This document shows, piece by piece, positions 25,145 to 34,712 of a stretch of DNA of 64,000 nt. The stretch is from Lacrimispora defluvii (GTDB lineage Bacteria > Bacillota > Clostridia > Lachnospirales > Lachnospiraceae): NCBI GenBank assembly GCA_013036995.1, contig JAAOXG010000028.1, positions 19,259-83,258 of the forward strand. The letters are read 5' to 3'. Every line of letters begins with the position of its first letter. The stretch's first letter is position 1. The notes under the pieces are model-generated. The model did no database searches. It saw nothing but the letters and a program-made list of their open reading frames with translations, and was not told the origin of the DNA. The translations under genes were made by a program, and so were the position numbers.

Positions 25145-26815
25145 CTATTCCTGCACTGCAAGCATAATACCAGGAATCAGCTGCTTTTTCCTGGATACAA
25201 CACCAGGAAGACTTACCAGATGATCTTCACCGCTGTCTGTGGAATCCTCTGCACGGAATGCGGTTGCAATCAGTTGTTTCGCACCCTGTCCCTCACAAAG
25301 AAGTTCCGTGGATTCCGTAAGAATATTGGTCAGCATAAAGAACATCATGTCTACCCCATGCTCCTCTCTGGCCTTTTTCATATAAGGAAGCATCCTCTCT
25401 TTTAATTCATCCAGTTCCTTTGAGTTTAAAGAGCTGATCTGTCCTACACCAAAGTTCACCTTTCCAAATGTAAACTTCTTAAAATCCTGATAGAAAATCT
25501 CTCCATCTGTTTTTCCTTTTAAATTGCTTCCTGCTGCAAACATGGATGAAGCGTATTTTTCCACCTCAATTCCTGCAATGTCTGCAAGATTAAGGGCAGC
25601 CTTCTTATCTGCCTCTGTGCAGGTAGGAGAACGAAACAGAAGCGTGTCGGAAATGATGGCGCTGCATAATAAACCGGCAATCTTCGGTTCTATCTCCACG
25701 TGATTTTCCTGATACATCTGGTATATAATGGTAGCCGTACAGCCAACCGGCTGGTTACGGAAGAATACCGGGGCTATGGTTTCCACAGTTCCAAGTCTGT
25801 GGTGATCGATAATCTCCAGCACCTCAGCACTTTCCATTCCCTCAACAGCCTGGGACCGCTCATTATGGTCAACCAGAATCAGACGTTTTCCTTTGGCGCC
25901 AAGAAGGTTTCTGCGGGATATCATTCCTTTGTATTTTCCATTCTTATCAAGAACGGGGAAATCACGGTGGCGTTTGCTGGCCATTACATCCTTAATATCG
26001 TCAATATAATCCTCTACCTCGAAGGTAATCAGTCCGTCTGTTTTCATAAAATAACTGATGGGAATACTCTGATTTACCAGACGGGCGGCGGTATAGGTAT
26101 CATACGGAGTTGTCATAACTGCACACCCACGCTCCTGGGCAAGCTTCTTGATCGTCATGGATACTGCCGCACCTTCACAGACGATAATGCAGGCTGCTTC
26201 CATCTCAATGGCACACAGCTGGGATTCATAGCGGTTTCCTAAAATAACCAGATCACCTTTGGCGATATAGTATTCCATCATGTCAGGATTGGCCGCAGCA
26301 ATCAATACCTTACCGTTATTAAAATAATCGGTGACATCACCAACCACCATGTTTCCTTCTAAAGTCTCCACAATGTTGGCATACTGGGTATTGGCCTTTG
26401 ATAAAATACTGCTGTCATATACATTCATATAGGACTTGGCAATATCACCTACTGTAATAAGCCCCTCTAACATTCCATCGTCAGTCACAGCAGGAATTGT
26501 CACAACATTGGCCTCCTGCATTAAATTCCAGGCATTTTTCAATGACAAGTTTTTCTTTACCCCACGGGTCTCCCTTATCTCAATATCCAGTACCTGGGTC
26601 TTTACATTCTCAATCAGCTCCGGAGGCTCAACTCCAAAATAATTAAGTACGAACTGGGTTTCTTCATTCACCCGCCCAGCTCTTCCCGGCTGATAGTCTT
26701 CCTTTGTCAGCATCCTTTTTAAATTGGCATAACAGACAGCTGAACAAATGGAATCTGTATCCGGGTTTTTATGTCCAATTACAATTGTTTTCCTGTTTCT
26801 ACGGTTCTCCTCCAT
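25145..26815 (-). CDS. Manganese-dependent inorganic pyrophosphatase with CBS-DRTGG-CBS regulatory insert
   Basis: 556 residues, roughly 250 more than the minimal family II enzyme. DHH domain: GHKNPDTDS (13-21), LVDHNE and IDHH (about 315-340). DHHA2 domain: the C-terminal SRKKQLIP motif for pyrophosphate. Between residues about 70 and 305 are two CBS halves separated by a DRTGG-like segment, as in clostridial CBS-PPases regulated by adenine nucleotides. It hydrolyses PPi in the cytoplasm and drives biosynthesis. ATG 26815 with GGAGG upstream; first gene of its operon. Confidence 0.95.
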   Translation of the reverse strand: MEENRRNRKTIVIGHKNPDTDSICSAVCYANLKRMLTKEDYQPGRAGRVNEETQFVLNYFGVEPPELIENVKTQVLDIEIRETRGVKKNLSLKNAWNLMQEANVVTIPAVTDDGMLEGLITVGDIAKSYMNVYDSSILSKANTQYANIVETLEGNMVVGDVTDYFNNGKVLIAAANPDMMEYYIAKGDLVILGNRYESQLCAIEMEAACIIVCEGAAVSMTIKKLAQERGCAVMTTPYDTYTAARLVNQSIPISYFMKTDGLITFEVEDYIDDIKDVMASKRHRDFPVLDKNGKYKGMISRRNLLGAKGKRLILVDHNERSQAVEGMESAEVLEIIDHHRLGTVETIAPVFFRNQPVGCTATIIYQMYQENHVEIEPKIAGLLCSAIISDTLLFRSPTCTEADKKAALNLADIAGIEVEKYASSMFAAGSNLKGKTDGEIFYQDFKKFTFGKVNFGVGQISSLNSKELDELKERMLPYMKKAREEHGVDMMFFMLTNILTESTELLCEGQGAKQLIATAFRAEDSTDSGEDHLVSLPGVVSRKKQLIPGIMLAVQE

Positions 26816-26876
26816 GCGTTCCTCCTTTATTTCATAATCTGTTTACACAGCGTTCATATTGTGTTCACAAGTGTTT
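26816..26876 (-). other. Untranslated leader of the pyrophosphatase operon
   Basis: Short AT-rich leader after the promoter at 26877-26905, with an AAAGGAGG ribosome-binding site next to the ATG. It is the gene-proximal part of a 346-base gap; the rest is covered by the next entries. Confidence 0.5.
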
Positions 26877-26905
26877 TTTATACTAATTGTATAGAAATCA
26901 AACAA
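26877..26905 (-). promoter_or_regulatory. Probable promoter of the pyrophosphatase operon
   Basis: Minus strand TTGTTT (26900-26905), a 17-base spacer, then TATAAA (26877-26882). Confidence 0.5.
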
Positions 26906-27017
26906 ACAAAAACGCTTAAATAGTCAAATTGCACATAGATTTTTCATAATTGCCCCGACTGCCTGGCAGCCGGGGTCTCCTCATTTTACAAGGTTTTATC
27001 CTTTGTGAAGTATTCCC
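26906..27017 (-). other. Possible leader or small RNA with GC-rich hairpin
   Basis: Downstream of an extended -10 promoter (27018-27045) lies a short hairpin CAAAGG/CCTTG and then a 9-base GC-rich stem (26953-26961 with 26967-26975, arms CCCCGACTG and CAGCCGGGG). No T-run follows in either direction, so it is not a normal terminator. No convincing reading frame. It could be a structured leader of the pyrophosphatase mRNA or an independent small RNA. Confidence 0.35.
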
Positions 27018-27045
27018 ATTATATCATAATTTAGTAAATTGTAAA
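27018..27045 (-). promoter_or_regulatory. Extended -10 promoter upstream of the structured leader
   Basis: Minus strand TTTACA (27040-27045), a 16-base spacer, then TATAAT (27018-27023) preceded by TGA, the extended -10 form. Confidence 0.6.
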
Positions 27046-27104
27046 TAAGCGATGACTGCTTCAATCCCACTCTTAGTGAGAACATTTCCCTCTCAAAGCA
27101 AAAA

Positions 27105-27140
27105 GGAAAGCAGAGAGAGCATTTATTCTCTCTGCCTTCC
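27105..27140 (-). terminator. Terminator of the transketolase-glucokinase operon
   Basis: A 14-base stem, 27105-27118 with 27127-27140 (core GCAGAGAGA), and an 8-base loop, followed on the minus strand by CTTTTTGC. It is 21 bases after the glucokinase stop. Confidence 0.9.
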
Positions 27141-27161
27141 TTATCTGTTCCATGCTCATCA

Positions 27162-28106
27162 TCAGTCAAGAATCAGTCTTGCTGCACCGTAGATTCCTGC
27201 ATCATTGCCCAGTGTTGCAAGAACGATTTTGCTCTTGCTTTTTGATATAGGAGTAAACTTATCATAATGGCGGAATATCTCATCAATGAGATATTGTCCT
27301 GCCTTTGATACACCTCCGCCTATAACAAATACTTCCGGGTCAATAACCATGGTAATCTGAGCCAGTGTAAGACCAAGATAATGACCCACGATATCGATCA
27401 CAGACTCTGCCAGTTCATCTCCGGCCTTTGCCGCATCTAATACTTCCTTGGCAGTAACGTCGTCTCCAAAATCCCGTAATACAGAAGGGATATCCGTAGA
27501 AGCCATCTTACGCCTTGCTTCCCTCGCAATACCAGTAGCACTTGCAATCTGCTCCACACAGCCTACGCCGCCGCAGTTGCAATGTTCTGTCTCTTCATCC
27601 CGGATATGGATATGACCGATTTCACCTGCCAGTCCGTGCTTGCCGGCGATGATCTTCTCTCCCAGGATTACGCCTCCGCCCACGCCTGTGCCCAGAGTGA
27701 CCATAACAATGTCTTCGTAGCCTTTACCACCGCCCTGCCACATCTCGCCCAGGGCAGCCACATTGGCATCATTTCCGCACAGCACCGGAATTCCGTCCAG
27801 CCTGCTGCTCAGTTCTCTGCCCGGATATAAATCACGCCAGCCTAAATTGACGCAGACCTCCACATATCCATCCGGCATAACCGGTCCAGGAACTCCCATT
27901 CCTATGCCTTTGATCTCATCAAGAGAGAGATCAAGCTCCTTAAGTGTTGCCAGAATGGAAGCAGATACATCATCAATAATATATCTTCCGTTCTCTTCCG
28001 TTCTGGTACCAACCTCCCACTTATGAAGTAGTTCCCCTGTTGTTTCAAATATTCCGATCTTAACAGATGTTCCTCCCACGTCTATGCCAACACACTTTTT
28101 TCCCAT
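27162..28106 (-). CDS. ROK-family glucokinase
   Basis: 314 residues from ATG 28106; an upstream in-frame GTG at 28139 lacks a ribosome-binding site. Motifs: DVGGTSVKIGIF (ATP phosphate loop), GMGVPGPV, GNDANVAALGE (sugar binding with catalytic Asp), TLGTGVGGGVI and the ROK zinc motif CNCGGVGCVEQ preceded by EIGHIHI. Phosphorylates glucose, entering glycolysis upstream of the Pgi encoded at 35 kb. Follows transketolase by 46 bases and shares its terminator. Confidence 0.94.
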   Translation of the reverse strand: MGKKCVGIDVGGTSVKIGIFETTGELLHKWEVGTRTEENGRYIIDDVSASILATLKELDLSLDEIKGIGMGVPGPVMPDGYVEVCVNLGWRDLYPGRELSSRLDGIPVLCGNDANVAALGEMWQGGGKGYEDIVMVTLGTGVGGGVILGEKIIAGKHGLAGEIGHIHIRDEETEHCNCGGVGCVEQIASATGIAREARRKMASTDIPSVLRDFGDDVTAKEVLDAAKAGDELAESVIDIVGHYLGLTLAQITMVIDPEVFVIGGGVSKAGQYLIDEIFRHYDKFTPISKSKSKIVLATLGNDAGIYGAARLILD

Positions 28107-28152
28107 ATCCAGATACACTCCTTTATGCTTTTGTACCACAGAAGCAGTTTAA

Positions 28153-30132
28153 TTATAAGGATTTTGCCACTTCTGCTACATGCTCAGGCGTAAATCCAAA
28201 ATGGTCAAATAACAGATTAGCAGGACCGCTTGCTCCGAATCCGGTCATGGTAACATAAGCGCCGTCAAGGCCAACATATTTGCCCCAGCCGAAATCGCTT
28301 AATGCTTCCACTGCCACACGTTTTCTAACTGCCTTTGGAAGTACAGATTCCTTATACTCCTGGCTCTGCTCCTCAAATAAATCCATACATGGCATGGAAA
28401 CTACACGGACTTTCTGATCAGGAATAAGTGCTTTTGCCTTTACAGACAATTCTACTTCCGATCCGCTGGCTATAAGAATCAGATCCGGTGTTCCTTCACA
28501 GTCATCGATTACATAGCCACCCTTTAATGCCTCTTTGCTGCTTCCAGGCATTGGTGTCAGATTCTGTCTGGTAAGAACCAGAGCTGTGGGTGTCTTTTTA
28601 GAAGTCAGTGCAGAGTACCATGCTGCTTCTGTCTCTGTTTCATCACAGGGACGGAATACATGGAAGTTTGGCAATGCACGTAACATGGCAAGCTGCTCGA
28701 TTGGCTCATGAGTGGGACCGTCTTCACCAACACCAATACTGTCGTGAGTGAATACGAAGGATAACGGTACTCCCATTAAAGCGGAAAGACGTGCCATCGG
28801 TTTTGTATAATCACTGAAAACAAAGAAAGTAGACACATAGGTGCGAAGTCCGCCGTGAAGCATCATACCGTTTCCTATGGCTGTCATTCCAAGTTCCCGG
28901 ACTCCGAAATGCATGTTTCTGCCAGCAGGATTCTCCTTGCTGTAATCTCCCATATCCGACATATTTGTCTTATTGGAAGGTGCTAAATCCGCAGAACCGC
29001 CGATTAAGTTGGGCATATATGTCTTAATTCTATTTAAAATCTGTCCGGATAAATTTCTGGTTGCATCTGCCTTCTCCGGCTTTTTCCAGAAATCAGCGCA
29101 TGCCTGGATGGATTTTTCTCCTGCATCCGGATCATGGTAAGCATTCCACAGTTCTTCCATGTCTGGATACTCCTGGCAGTAAGCAGCAAACATCACATTC
29201 CATGCAGCTTCTGTCTCAGCCTTTTCCTCAGCAAGCTTTCTGTAATGGCTGTAAACTTCCTCCGGAACATAGAATGGTTCCATAGATGGCCAGCCTAAGT
29301 TTTCCTTTAATGCAGTAATATTATCAGCACCCAGAGGCTCCCCGTGAGCGCTTGCCTTACCCTGCTTTGCAGGACAGCCGAAGCCAATCTGTGTCTTTAT
29401 GGTGATAAAGGAAGGATGCTCTGTATCTGCCTTAGCCTCTTCGATTGCACGTCCGATGGCTTCTAAATCATTCCCATCCTCAACTGTAATAATCTGGAAA
29501 CCAAATGCTTCCATACGTTTTTGTACATTCTCTGTAAATGCAATATCTGTACTTCCTTCAATGGAAATTTTATTGGAATCATAAATTACAATTAATTTAC
29601 CCAGACCTAGAGTTCCTGCAAGAGAAAATACTTCGGAGGAAATTCCTTCCATCATGCAGCCGTCTCCACCCAAAGCAAAGGTGTAATGATCAACTACCGG
29701 ATAGTTGTCCTTATTAAATACAGCAGCAAGATGACTTTCGGCAATTGCCATACCGACTGCCATACCCATACCAGCTCCAAGAGGACCTGTGGTTGCCTCA
29801 ACTCCTACCGTATGGCCATACTCCGGATGCCCGGGAGTTTTAGAACCAAGCTGGCGGAAATTCATCACATCCTCTTTGGATAAATTACCATATCCAAACA
29901 GATGAAGCAAAGAGTACAACAGCATGGAACCATGGCCTCCGGACAGAATAAAACGGTCTCTGTTGGCCCATGTTGGATCTGCCGGATTATGATTCATGTG
30001 ATTTGCCCATAATTCATACGCAGCAGATGCGCAGCCTAAAGGAAGTCCCGGATGTCCGGAGTTGGCTTTCTGGATTGCATCGGCAGAAAGGATGCGGATT
30101 GCATTAATTGACATAGTATCGATGTTGCTCAT
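28153..30132 (-). CDS. tkt: Transketolase
   Basis: 659 residues, the full family length. Thiamine diphosphate site [14 protein letters not shown]-terminal [19 protein letters not shown], then [10 protein letters not shown], and the C-terminal domain with [16 protein letters not shown]. Transfers two-carbon ketol units in the non-oxidative pentose phosphate pathway. The start ATG overlaps the stop of the DUF5711-like gene by four bases (30129-30132), so its translation is coupled to an envelope-type gene, an odd pairing. Glucokinase follows. Confidence 0.96.
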   Translation of the reverse strand: MSNIDTMSINAIRILSADAIQKANSGHPGLPLGCASAAYELWANHMNHNPADPTWANRDRFILSGGHGSMLLYSLLHLFGYGNLSKEDVMNFRQLGSKTPGHPEYGHTVGVEATTGPLGAGMGMAVGMAIAESHLAAVFNKDNYPVVDHYTFALGGDGCMMEGISSEVFSLAGTLGLGKLIVIYDSNKISIEGSTDIAFTENVQKRMEAFGFQIITVEDGNDLEAIGRAIEEAKADTEHPSFITIKTQIGFGCPAKQGKASAHGEPLGADNITALKENLGWPSMEPFYVPEEVYSHYRKLAEEKAETEAAWNVMFAAYCQEYPDMEELWNAYHDPDAGEKSIQACADFWKKPEKADATRNLSGQILNRIKTYMPNLIGGSADLAPSNKTNMSDMGDYSKENPAGRNMHFGVRELGMTAIGNGMMLHGGLRTYVSTFFVFSDYTKPMARLSALMGVPLSFVFTHDSIGVGEDGPTHEPIEQLAMLRALPNFHVFRPCDETETEAAWYSALTSKKTPTALVLTRQNLTPMPGSSKEALKGGYVIDDCEGTPDLILIASGSEVELSVKAKALIPDQKVRVVSMPCMDLFEEQSQEYKESVLPKAVRKRVAVEALSDFGWGKYVGLDGAYVTMTGFGASGPANLLFDHFGFTPEHVAEVAKSL

Positions 30133-31403
30133 TGGTATTGTCCTCCTATTTGTAATCTTATTTCTTTCATGTTCTGGGGTCCGGATACGATCAGAGTATT
30201 GGGAAATCTGCCGTTTCGGATTTTTGTTATGGGAAAATCAAATGTACCGGAAAATTTAAGCCTTCCTGACATGTTATAGACTCTGCAAGAGTCTTCATTA
30301 TACAAAATTACCAGGTTTCCGTCAATATCGGCATGGGTGTACTGATATTGGAAACCGCTGGTAAACTTCAGGTTCCCATTGGATTTATATACAGAAAGCT
30401 TATAAGGATTTTCCCCTTCAGGGTTATCGGTAATCATTCCTGCATACTTGTCCGAATAAAATACACTTCTTATCTCATCTTCAGCCGGAATCTGCTTAAT
30501 CAGCTCCGGAGAAAGTGCATTCTTTGTGGAATAAAACGAAATACCATTATCTGCAAACGCACAGGAATACGTGTCATCAAGAAACTTTACCTGCGCTACA
30601 AATGTTGACTCATAAGGCTCATCAAATCCCCCCACAAGCCTGTTGGGAACACTTTTACCGATTTCTGCAAAATTATGAAAGGCAACTCTTCCATTCATTG
30701 TCCCATTCTTTAAAAATGCATAAGATCCAATCAGCTGTGTTCCATCAGGAGACAGGCTGATATCCACCGGATAACCGGAATCTCCTCCTAATAAAGCTTT
30801 GATCTTCACATCCAGAGTACTGCCATCCCGTTTATAAAAATATACGTAATTGGAAGTAGTATCTTCTAAGATTGCGGCCACGACTCCGTGGGCTGATACA
30901 GAAGCCTTTATAATAGGCAGTACCGTGTTTGCCACTCCGGTATTACCCGTCTTATCAAAGACATAGATGGAATTACCCTGTTGATCAGCAATGACCGCAT
31001 AAGAGCCATTGACACTGGCAACCGGTGATTTCATCTCATAGCTCTGTATCCATACCTCTTTCCCCTGGTTATCAATATAGGAAGCTCCATCCTTGCTGTA
31101 CTTTAACACATTGGTTCCAAAGTCCAAATATCCAACGTAGCTTCCTTCATTGAGCGATTTTTCCCAGACGACGCTGTATCCAGTATACTGATAGTAATTC
31201 AAATATGTATACAGACTGACTGCACCAGCAGACAGGATAAAAAGCACCACCAGAAAAATCTTTAACTTCTTCTTTTTAACCTTTGTGCGGGCTCTTTTTA
31301 TGATTTCATTGCTGTCCTCGTCCTTTTGCGGTGAAGCCGGGACAATCTGACGCCGCAGCTGGTCTTTCTTTATCTCTCTGTTCATAGAGTTCATATCGCT
31401 CAT
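30129..31403 (-). CDS. DUF5711-like single-pass membrane protein with beta-propeller-like outer domain
   Basis: 424 residues. ATG 31403 is chosen because TAGGAG lies seven bases upstream; an in-frame ATG at 31427 has none. A charged cytoplasmic N-terminus of about 45 residues rich in Lys/Arg, one helix (about 50-68), then about 350 residues of repeated short strands (for example GNSIYVFDKTGN, GISFYSTKN, YKLSVYKSNG) resembling WD/PQQ-like propeller blades. Matches DUF5711 by memory; function unknown, likely at the envelope. Lies 72 bases after the LysM-type gene and overlaps tkt by four bases. Confidence 0.82.
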   Translation of the reverse strand: MSDMNSMNREIKKDQLRRQIVPASPQKDEDSNEIIKRARTKVKKKKLKIFLVVLFILSAGAVSLYTYLNYYQYTGYSVVWEKSLNEGSYVGYLDFGTNVLKYSKDGASYIDNQGKEVWIQSYEMKSPVASVNGSYAVIADQQGNSIYVFDKTGNTGVANTVLPIIKASVSAHGVVAAILEDTTSNYVYFYKRDGSTLDVKIKALLGGDSGYPVDISLSPDGTQLIGSYAFLKNGTMNGRVAFHNFAEIGKSVPNRLVGGFDEPYESTFVAQVKFLDDTYSCAFADNGISFYSTKNALSPELIKQIPAEDEIRSVFYSDKYAGMITDNPEGENPYKLSVYKSNGNLKFTSGFQYQYTHADIDGNLVILYNEDSCRVYNMSGRLKFSGTFDFPITKIRNGRFPNTLIVSGPQNMKEIRLQIGGQYQ

Positions 31404-31475
31404 GCAGTTTCTCCTAAAAATGCCCATATGTAATTGTAGTATACATCAAAATAAAGAGAAACGCATTAAGTTTTT

Positions 31476-32738
31476 CTAAGGAAGACGCAATTTCTGGCCC
31501 GCAACTATCTTATTTTCATCTTCCAGTCCATTCAGTTCACAAATTTCCTTTAATTTATTAACGCTCTTATATTCAGCTATACAAATCCCATACAGCGTTT
31601 CGCCTTCTACCACGGTATGAATCCGTTGTCCATCTGTCGCTGCTGCCTGGGTTGCAGGTGGTGTCTCAGGTTTGGCTGCCTGTGTCACCTTCTCTTCTAC
31701 TACCTTTTGTGCTGCTGGCTCTGACTCTGCGGCTGCAGCTGTCTCACTGACTGTCTCACCCGCTGTCTCACCCGCTGACTCCCCAGCCTGTGCCGCTGTC
31801 TGCGCCTGTGTGGCTCCCGGCATGGTTTCAGACATGGTTTCCTTATTGACAGCAGAAGTTGGATAAACTTCTCCATCTGCTTCCTCTACCACTACTCCCC
31901 ATTCCTTTTTTTCACCCTTTTTCTGGGCCTTATCACCCAGGAGGATTTTTTCTGCCTTGGCTGGAATTGCAGAGACTACCACACTTTCCATGCTTTTCAT
32001 ATGCTCATAGTTGTTAAACATAACAATTCCGCCAGCTAATACGACAACTGACATGGCCATGCACATGCCCCGGAGAAGTCCGACAGTCTGATGCCTGTCC
32101 ACTGCTTCTTCCTTGTTCTCGCCCATTCGCTTGCGGAATTCTTCAATTACCTTATCATTTGTATCGGTTTCGATACGTTTTACATCCTTGCGCAGCACCA
32201 TATAATCCTGCATCATTTGATTGCGTTCATAATAGATACTGTACCCCTGAAGCTTATAAAAACCATCCTCCGAGGTTACATAAATTGTTTCATCCCCCTC
32301 TGTTCCACAACTTAGATACATTAGTTTGTTGGGTCCTCCAAAATACTGCATGTGCTGCTTCCAGTAATTTAAAGGACTTAAATCATCCCCCGGACTTGCG
32401 CATATAAACCAGCCCTGTATGGATCTTTTGGGAAAAAGCTGTTCCATATTCTGGGACGCTCTTTTCCATGACAGCTCTGTAAAGGATATCTTTTTGCCCT
32501 CTTCCGTCACGTCCTCCATCTCCAACGCTCCGTCAATAAAGATATACGGCGTCCCGTCACTTAACTCCATACTTCCAAGCAAAAGTCCGACCCGCAGTCT
32601 TTGTCCACTTACAGGAAAAAGACGTTTTAAATATGTGTTAACATAATCCTCTACATATAATTTTACGATTTCATCCCGTTCCCCAATCTGTCTGATGTTT
32701 TTGGGCAGTTTCGGGAACGGATTGTATAATTCATCCAT
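31476..32738 (-). CDS. Membrane protein with N-terminal MPN/JAB-like domain and C-terminal LysM
   Basis: 420 residues. Residues about 25-150 (RLRVGLLLGSMELSDGTPY, FIDGALEMEDV, GWFICASPGDDLSPLNYWK) have the layout of an MPN/JAB domain, but the metal-binding His-x-His/Ser set is not evident. One helix at about 225-245. Then an Ala/Glu/Thr-rich low-complexity linker with repeated AGET/SAGE units (about 300-365) and a LysM domain at the end (TVVEGETLYGICIAEYKSVN, GQKLRLP) for peptidoglycan binding. ATG 32738 with GGGGTGATCC upstream. The orientation implies a cytoplasmic MPN-like part and a wall-binding LysM part outside. Function unknown. Confidence 0.85.
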   Translation of the reverse strand: MDELYNPFPKLPKNIRQIGERDEIVKLYVEDYVNTYLKRLFPVSGQRLRVGLLLGSMELSDGTPYIFIDGALEMEDVTEEGKKISFTELSWKRASQNMEQLFPKRSIQGWFICASPGDDLSPLNYWKQHMQYFGGPNKLMYLSCGTEGDETIYVTSEDGFYKLQGYSIYYERNQMMQDYMVLRKDVKRIETDTNDKVIEEFRKRMGENKEEAVDRHQTVGLLRGMCMAMSVVVLAGGIVMFNNYEHMKSMESVVVSAIPAKAEKILLGDKAQKKGEKKEWGVVVEEADGEVYPTSAVNKETMSETMPGATQAQTAAQAGESAGETAGETVSETAAAAESEPAAQKVVEEKVTQAAKPETPPATQAAATDGQRIHTVVEGETLYGICIAEYKSVNKLKEICELNGLEDENKIVAGQKLRLP

Positions 32739-32800
32739 TGGATCACCCCGCTATTCTATTTAATCCAATGAATCATAGCATAAGGCTTTTGAAAAACGTG

Positions 32801-33400
32801 TCAAAGAAAGTACGAGTTTTCCCATAACTTTTCGACAAGACAAATACTGCGGCTGATGCAGTCTGCCATACGCATGACAACAGAAAGCCGGATACTCTGA
32901 AGCATAAGCGGATCGTAATTTCCACAGCTTCCCACAATACCTGTAATAAAAATGTCCCCTACTGCCCGAAGCTCTTTGCTCACTCCAAGGCCTGGTTTTA
33001 ACGCCCCTTTTCCAAGAGTGACATAACCAATGTGCTCTATATTTCCAACTGAGGCATCCACAGCTACCACTACATGATTGGGATATCGCAGTTTTAAAAT
33101 AGTCTGATAGGTATCTAAATTCATGGCGTGGACCGGACGCTCCAGCGTGCCCAGTAACTCTAAATGCTCCAGTCCCATTTCATTTAGCTTATAACCAATT
33201 AAGGGCCCAAGGCTGTCTCCCGTGGAACGGTCGGTGCCAATGCATAAAAACAGCACACCTGCCGATTTTCCATTCTCCTGCTCCGAGCATATCATGCTGT
33301 AAAGTCTGGACGCAAACTCCTCTGCTTCAAAGGTCTGCCTGGTGTCATAATAAAAAACATCCCGATTTCCCCGGATTGCAATTCTTTCCCATAATTTCAT
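32801..33400 (-). CDS. yyaC: Spore protease YyaC family protein
   Basis: 199 residues. FLCIGTDRSTGDSLGPLIG (about 51-69), then GTLERPVHAMNL, VVAVDASVGN and GSCGNYD match the YyaC family, which is related to the germination protease fold and restricted to spore formers. Soluble; precise substrate unknown. A sporulation-type promoter candidate lies upstream. Supports that the organism makes endospores. Confidence 0.9.
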   Translation of the reverse strand: MKLWERIAIRGNRDVFYYDTRQTFEAEEFASRLYSMICSEQENGKSAGVLFLCIGTDRSTGDSLGPLIGYKLNEMGLEHLELLGTLERPVHAMNLDTYQTILKLRYPNHVVVAVDASVGNIEHIGYVTLGKGALKPGLGVSKELRAVGDIFITGIVGSCGNYDPLMLQSIRLSVVMRMADCISRSICLVEKLWENSYFL

Positions 33401-33437
33401 AATATACTGCCCTGCTGTCCTTATTTTTCTCTGTTCT

Positions 33438-33467
33438 ATTATAAGCCGGGTTCTTAAGAATTATTCA
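33438..33467 (-). promoter_or_regulatory. Candidate promoter of yyaC
   Basis: Minus strand TGAATA (33462-33467), an 18-base spacer, then TATAAT (33438-33443). The -35 resembles forespore sigma (F/G) elements while the -10 is SigA-like, so the sigma factor is uncertain. Confidence 0.4.
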
Positions 33468-33488
33468 CCTCATTCCTCTGGAAAAATG

Positions 33489-33533
33489 CAAAAAAAGTAC
33501 AGGCCTTCCGTTTATGCCGGCTGGTTCCTGTAC
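33489..33533 (-). terminator. Terminator of the coiled-coil protein gene
   Basis: GTACAGG (33497-33503) with CCTGTAC (33527-33533) and an inner CCG/CGG pair, followed on the minus strand by TTTTTTTGC. Confidence 0.88.
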
Positions 33534-33540
33534 CTTTATT

Positions 33541-34632
33541 TCAGTCTTTTATGCTATTATAAATTTCCTTGGCTTCACTAATGGTTTGTGCCTTTCCCAT
33601 CCGTATCATATCTGCCAGTTCATCAAGCTTCTCCGGGATCATATATTCAGATCCGATATAAGAGGCATAATTATCATTGATAAACAGAGTCTGCTCCTTA
33701 ACCCGTATCTGGGCTTCTTTCCAGTTATTAACCGCCTCTTCGTGCTCCTTCTCAAGCTGTGAAATCTTTTCCCTCTTACTGCTGGCGATTTCATCGGAGA
33801 TAATCGTACTGGTTACCTTATCAAATGTGTTTAATGCCTCCTGTTTCTTGTCCGCAATATCAGCAAGATCCTGTTCTGTTCTTGCAATCTCATCATCAAA
33901 CTTCTCCAGATTATAGACCTTCTCATTCCGGTCCTTTTTTATAGAACGGATAATGGCACGAAGCTTTCTCCGATTGGATTTTATAGAATTCTTAATAGCC
34001 CTTCCCTTTTTTAAAGCCTCCGGGTGTCTGACTCTTGTCCGGTTATTAATCAGAATATAGATCCCGCCAAAAAGCAGAATGGAAACAAAATAAATTCCCG
34101 CCAGATAGAATGATTTTCTTTGGGGTATGAGAAAATAAATTCCGCAGGGTATGGCAAGGAAGAAAATAAGTGCGGTAAAAAGCAGGATAATGGTTTCAGA
34201 AAACCCTCTGGTGAAAAACAAAGCATAATACCAGGTACTCCTGCAATAAGAAGGAACATGATCCCGTTTAAAAACAGATTTTAACTCAGTTATCAATTCT
34301 TTGTTTCTATCCTTAAGCTCCTGAGTCTCCTCTTCAATCCGTTCCTTAATTCCCTGGGTTTTGGCTTTTTCCCGTTTGTTTCTTAAACGCTTTAGATTGT
34401 CCTGTTCTTTCGCGATCTCTCTGTCATAGGTATCGTTAATTTCCTGTATCCTTTTTTTTACCGTAAGGCTGATGGCATCGGTCACAGCCTTTCTCTCTGC
34501 TTCCAGTTCTCTAAAAAGACTCTTTTCTTCCAGACGATATTTTTCAAGCAAACTTTTGCTTACCGATAGTTCCTGAACGGCTCTGCATGCCTCTCCAAGA
34601 AATCCAACCTGATCTTCTATAGGCTGTGCCAT
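33541..34632 (-). CDS. Coiled-coil membrane protein of unknown function
   Basis: 363 residues from ATG 34632, with AAGGAGG upstream; the in-frame extension to 34665 is rejected. A long charged coiled coil (about 20-115), two membrane helices (about 145-188), then a second coiled coil (about 205-330) with Lys/Glu/Ile repeats. N- and C-termini are probably both cytoplasmic. No catalytic motif. Monocistronic with a strong terminator. The architecture recalls scaffold or membrane-tether proteins, but no family is named. Confidence 0.8.
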   Translation of the reverse strand: MAQPIEDQVGFLGEACRAVQELSVSKSLLEKYRLEEKSLFRELEAERKAVTDAISLTVKKRIQEINDTYDREIAKEQDNLKRLRNKREKAKTQGIKERIEEETQELKDRNKELITELKSVFKRDHVPSYCRSTWYYALFFTRGFSETIILLFTALIFFLAIPCGIYFLIPQRKSFYLAGIYFVSILLFGGIYILINNRTRVRHPEALKKGRAIKNSIKSNRRKLRAIIRSIKKDRNEKVYNLEKFDDEIARTEQDLADIADKKQEALNTFDKVTSTIISDEIASSKREKISQLEKEHEEAVNNWKEAQIRVKEQTLFINDNYASYIGSEYMIPEKLDELADMIRMGKAQTISEAKEIYNSIKD

Positions 34633-34712
34633 CTTTTGTCTTCCTCCTTCGGTTTTTCCTCTCACAATTTTATCATAGGTTGATTTGTTTTACAATGTCC
34701 TGAATTTCTTCC

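Noticed and set aside
26953..26975. GC-rich hairpin as an intrinsic terminator
   Set aside because: No T-run on either strand; the glucokinase already has a better terminator at 27105-27140.
26906..27017. Fluoride riboswitch before the pyrophosphatase
   Set aside because: The conserved GATGG...TTCGCC...TGATG arrangement is not present.
31740..31830. Repeat tract in the LysM gene as a DNA repeat or CRISPR-like array
   Set aside because: It encodes the in-frame Ala/Glu/Thr linker with irregular short units, not spaced identical repeats.
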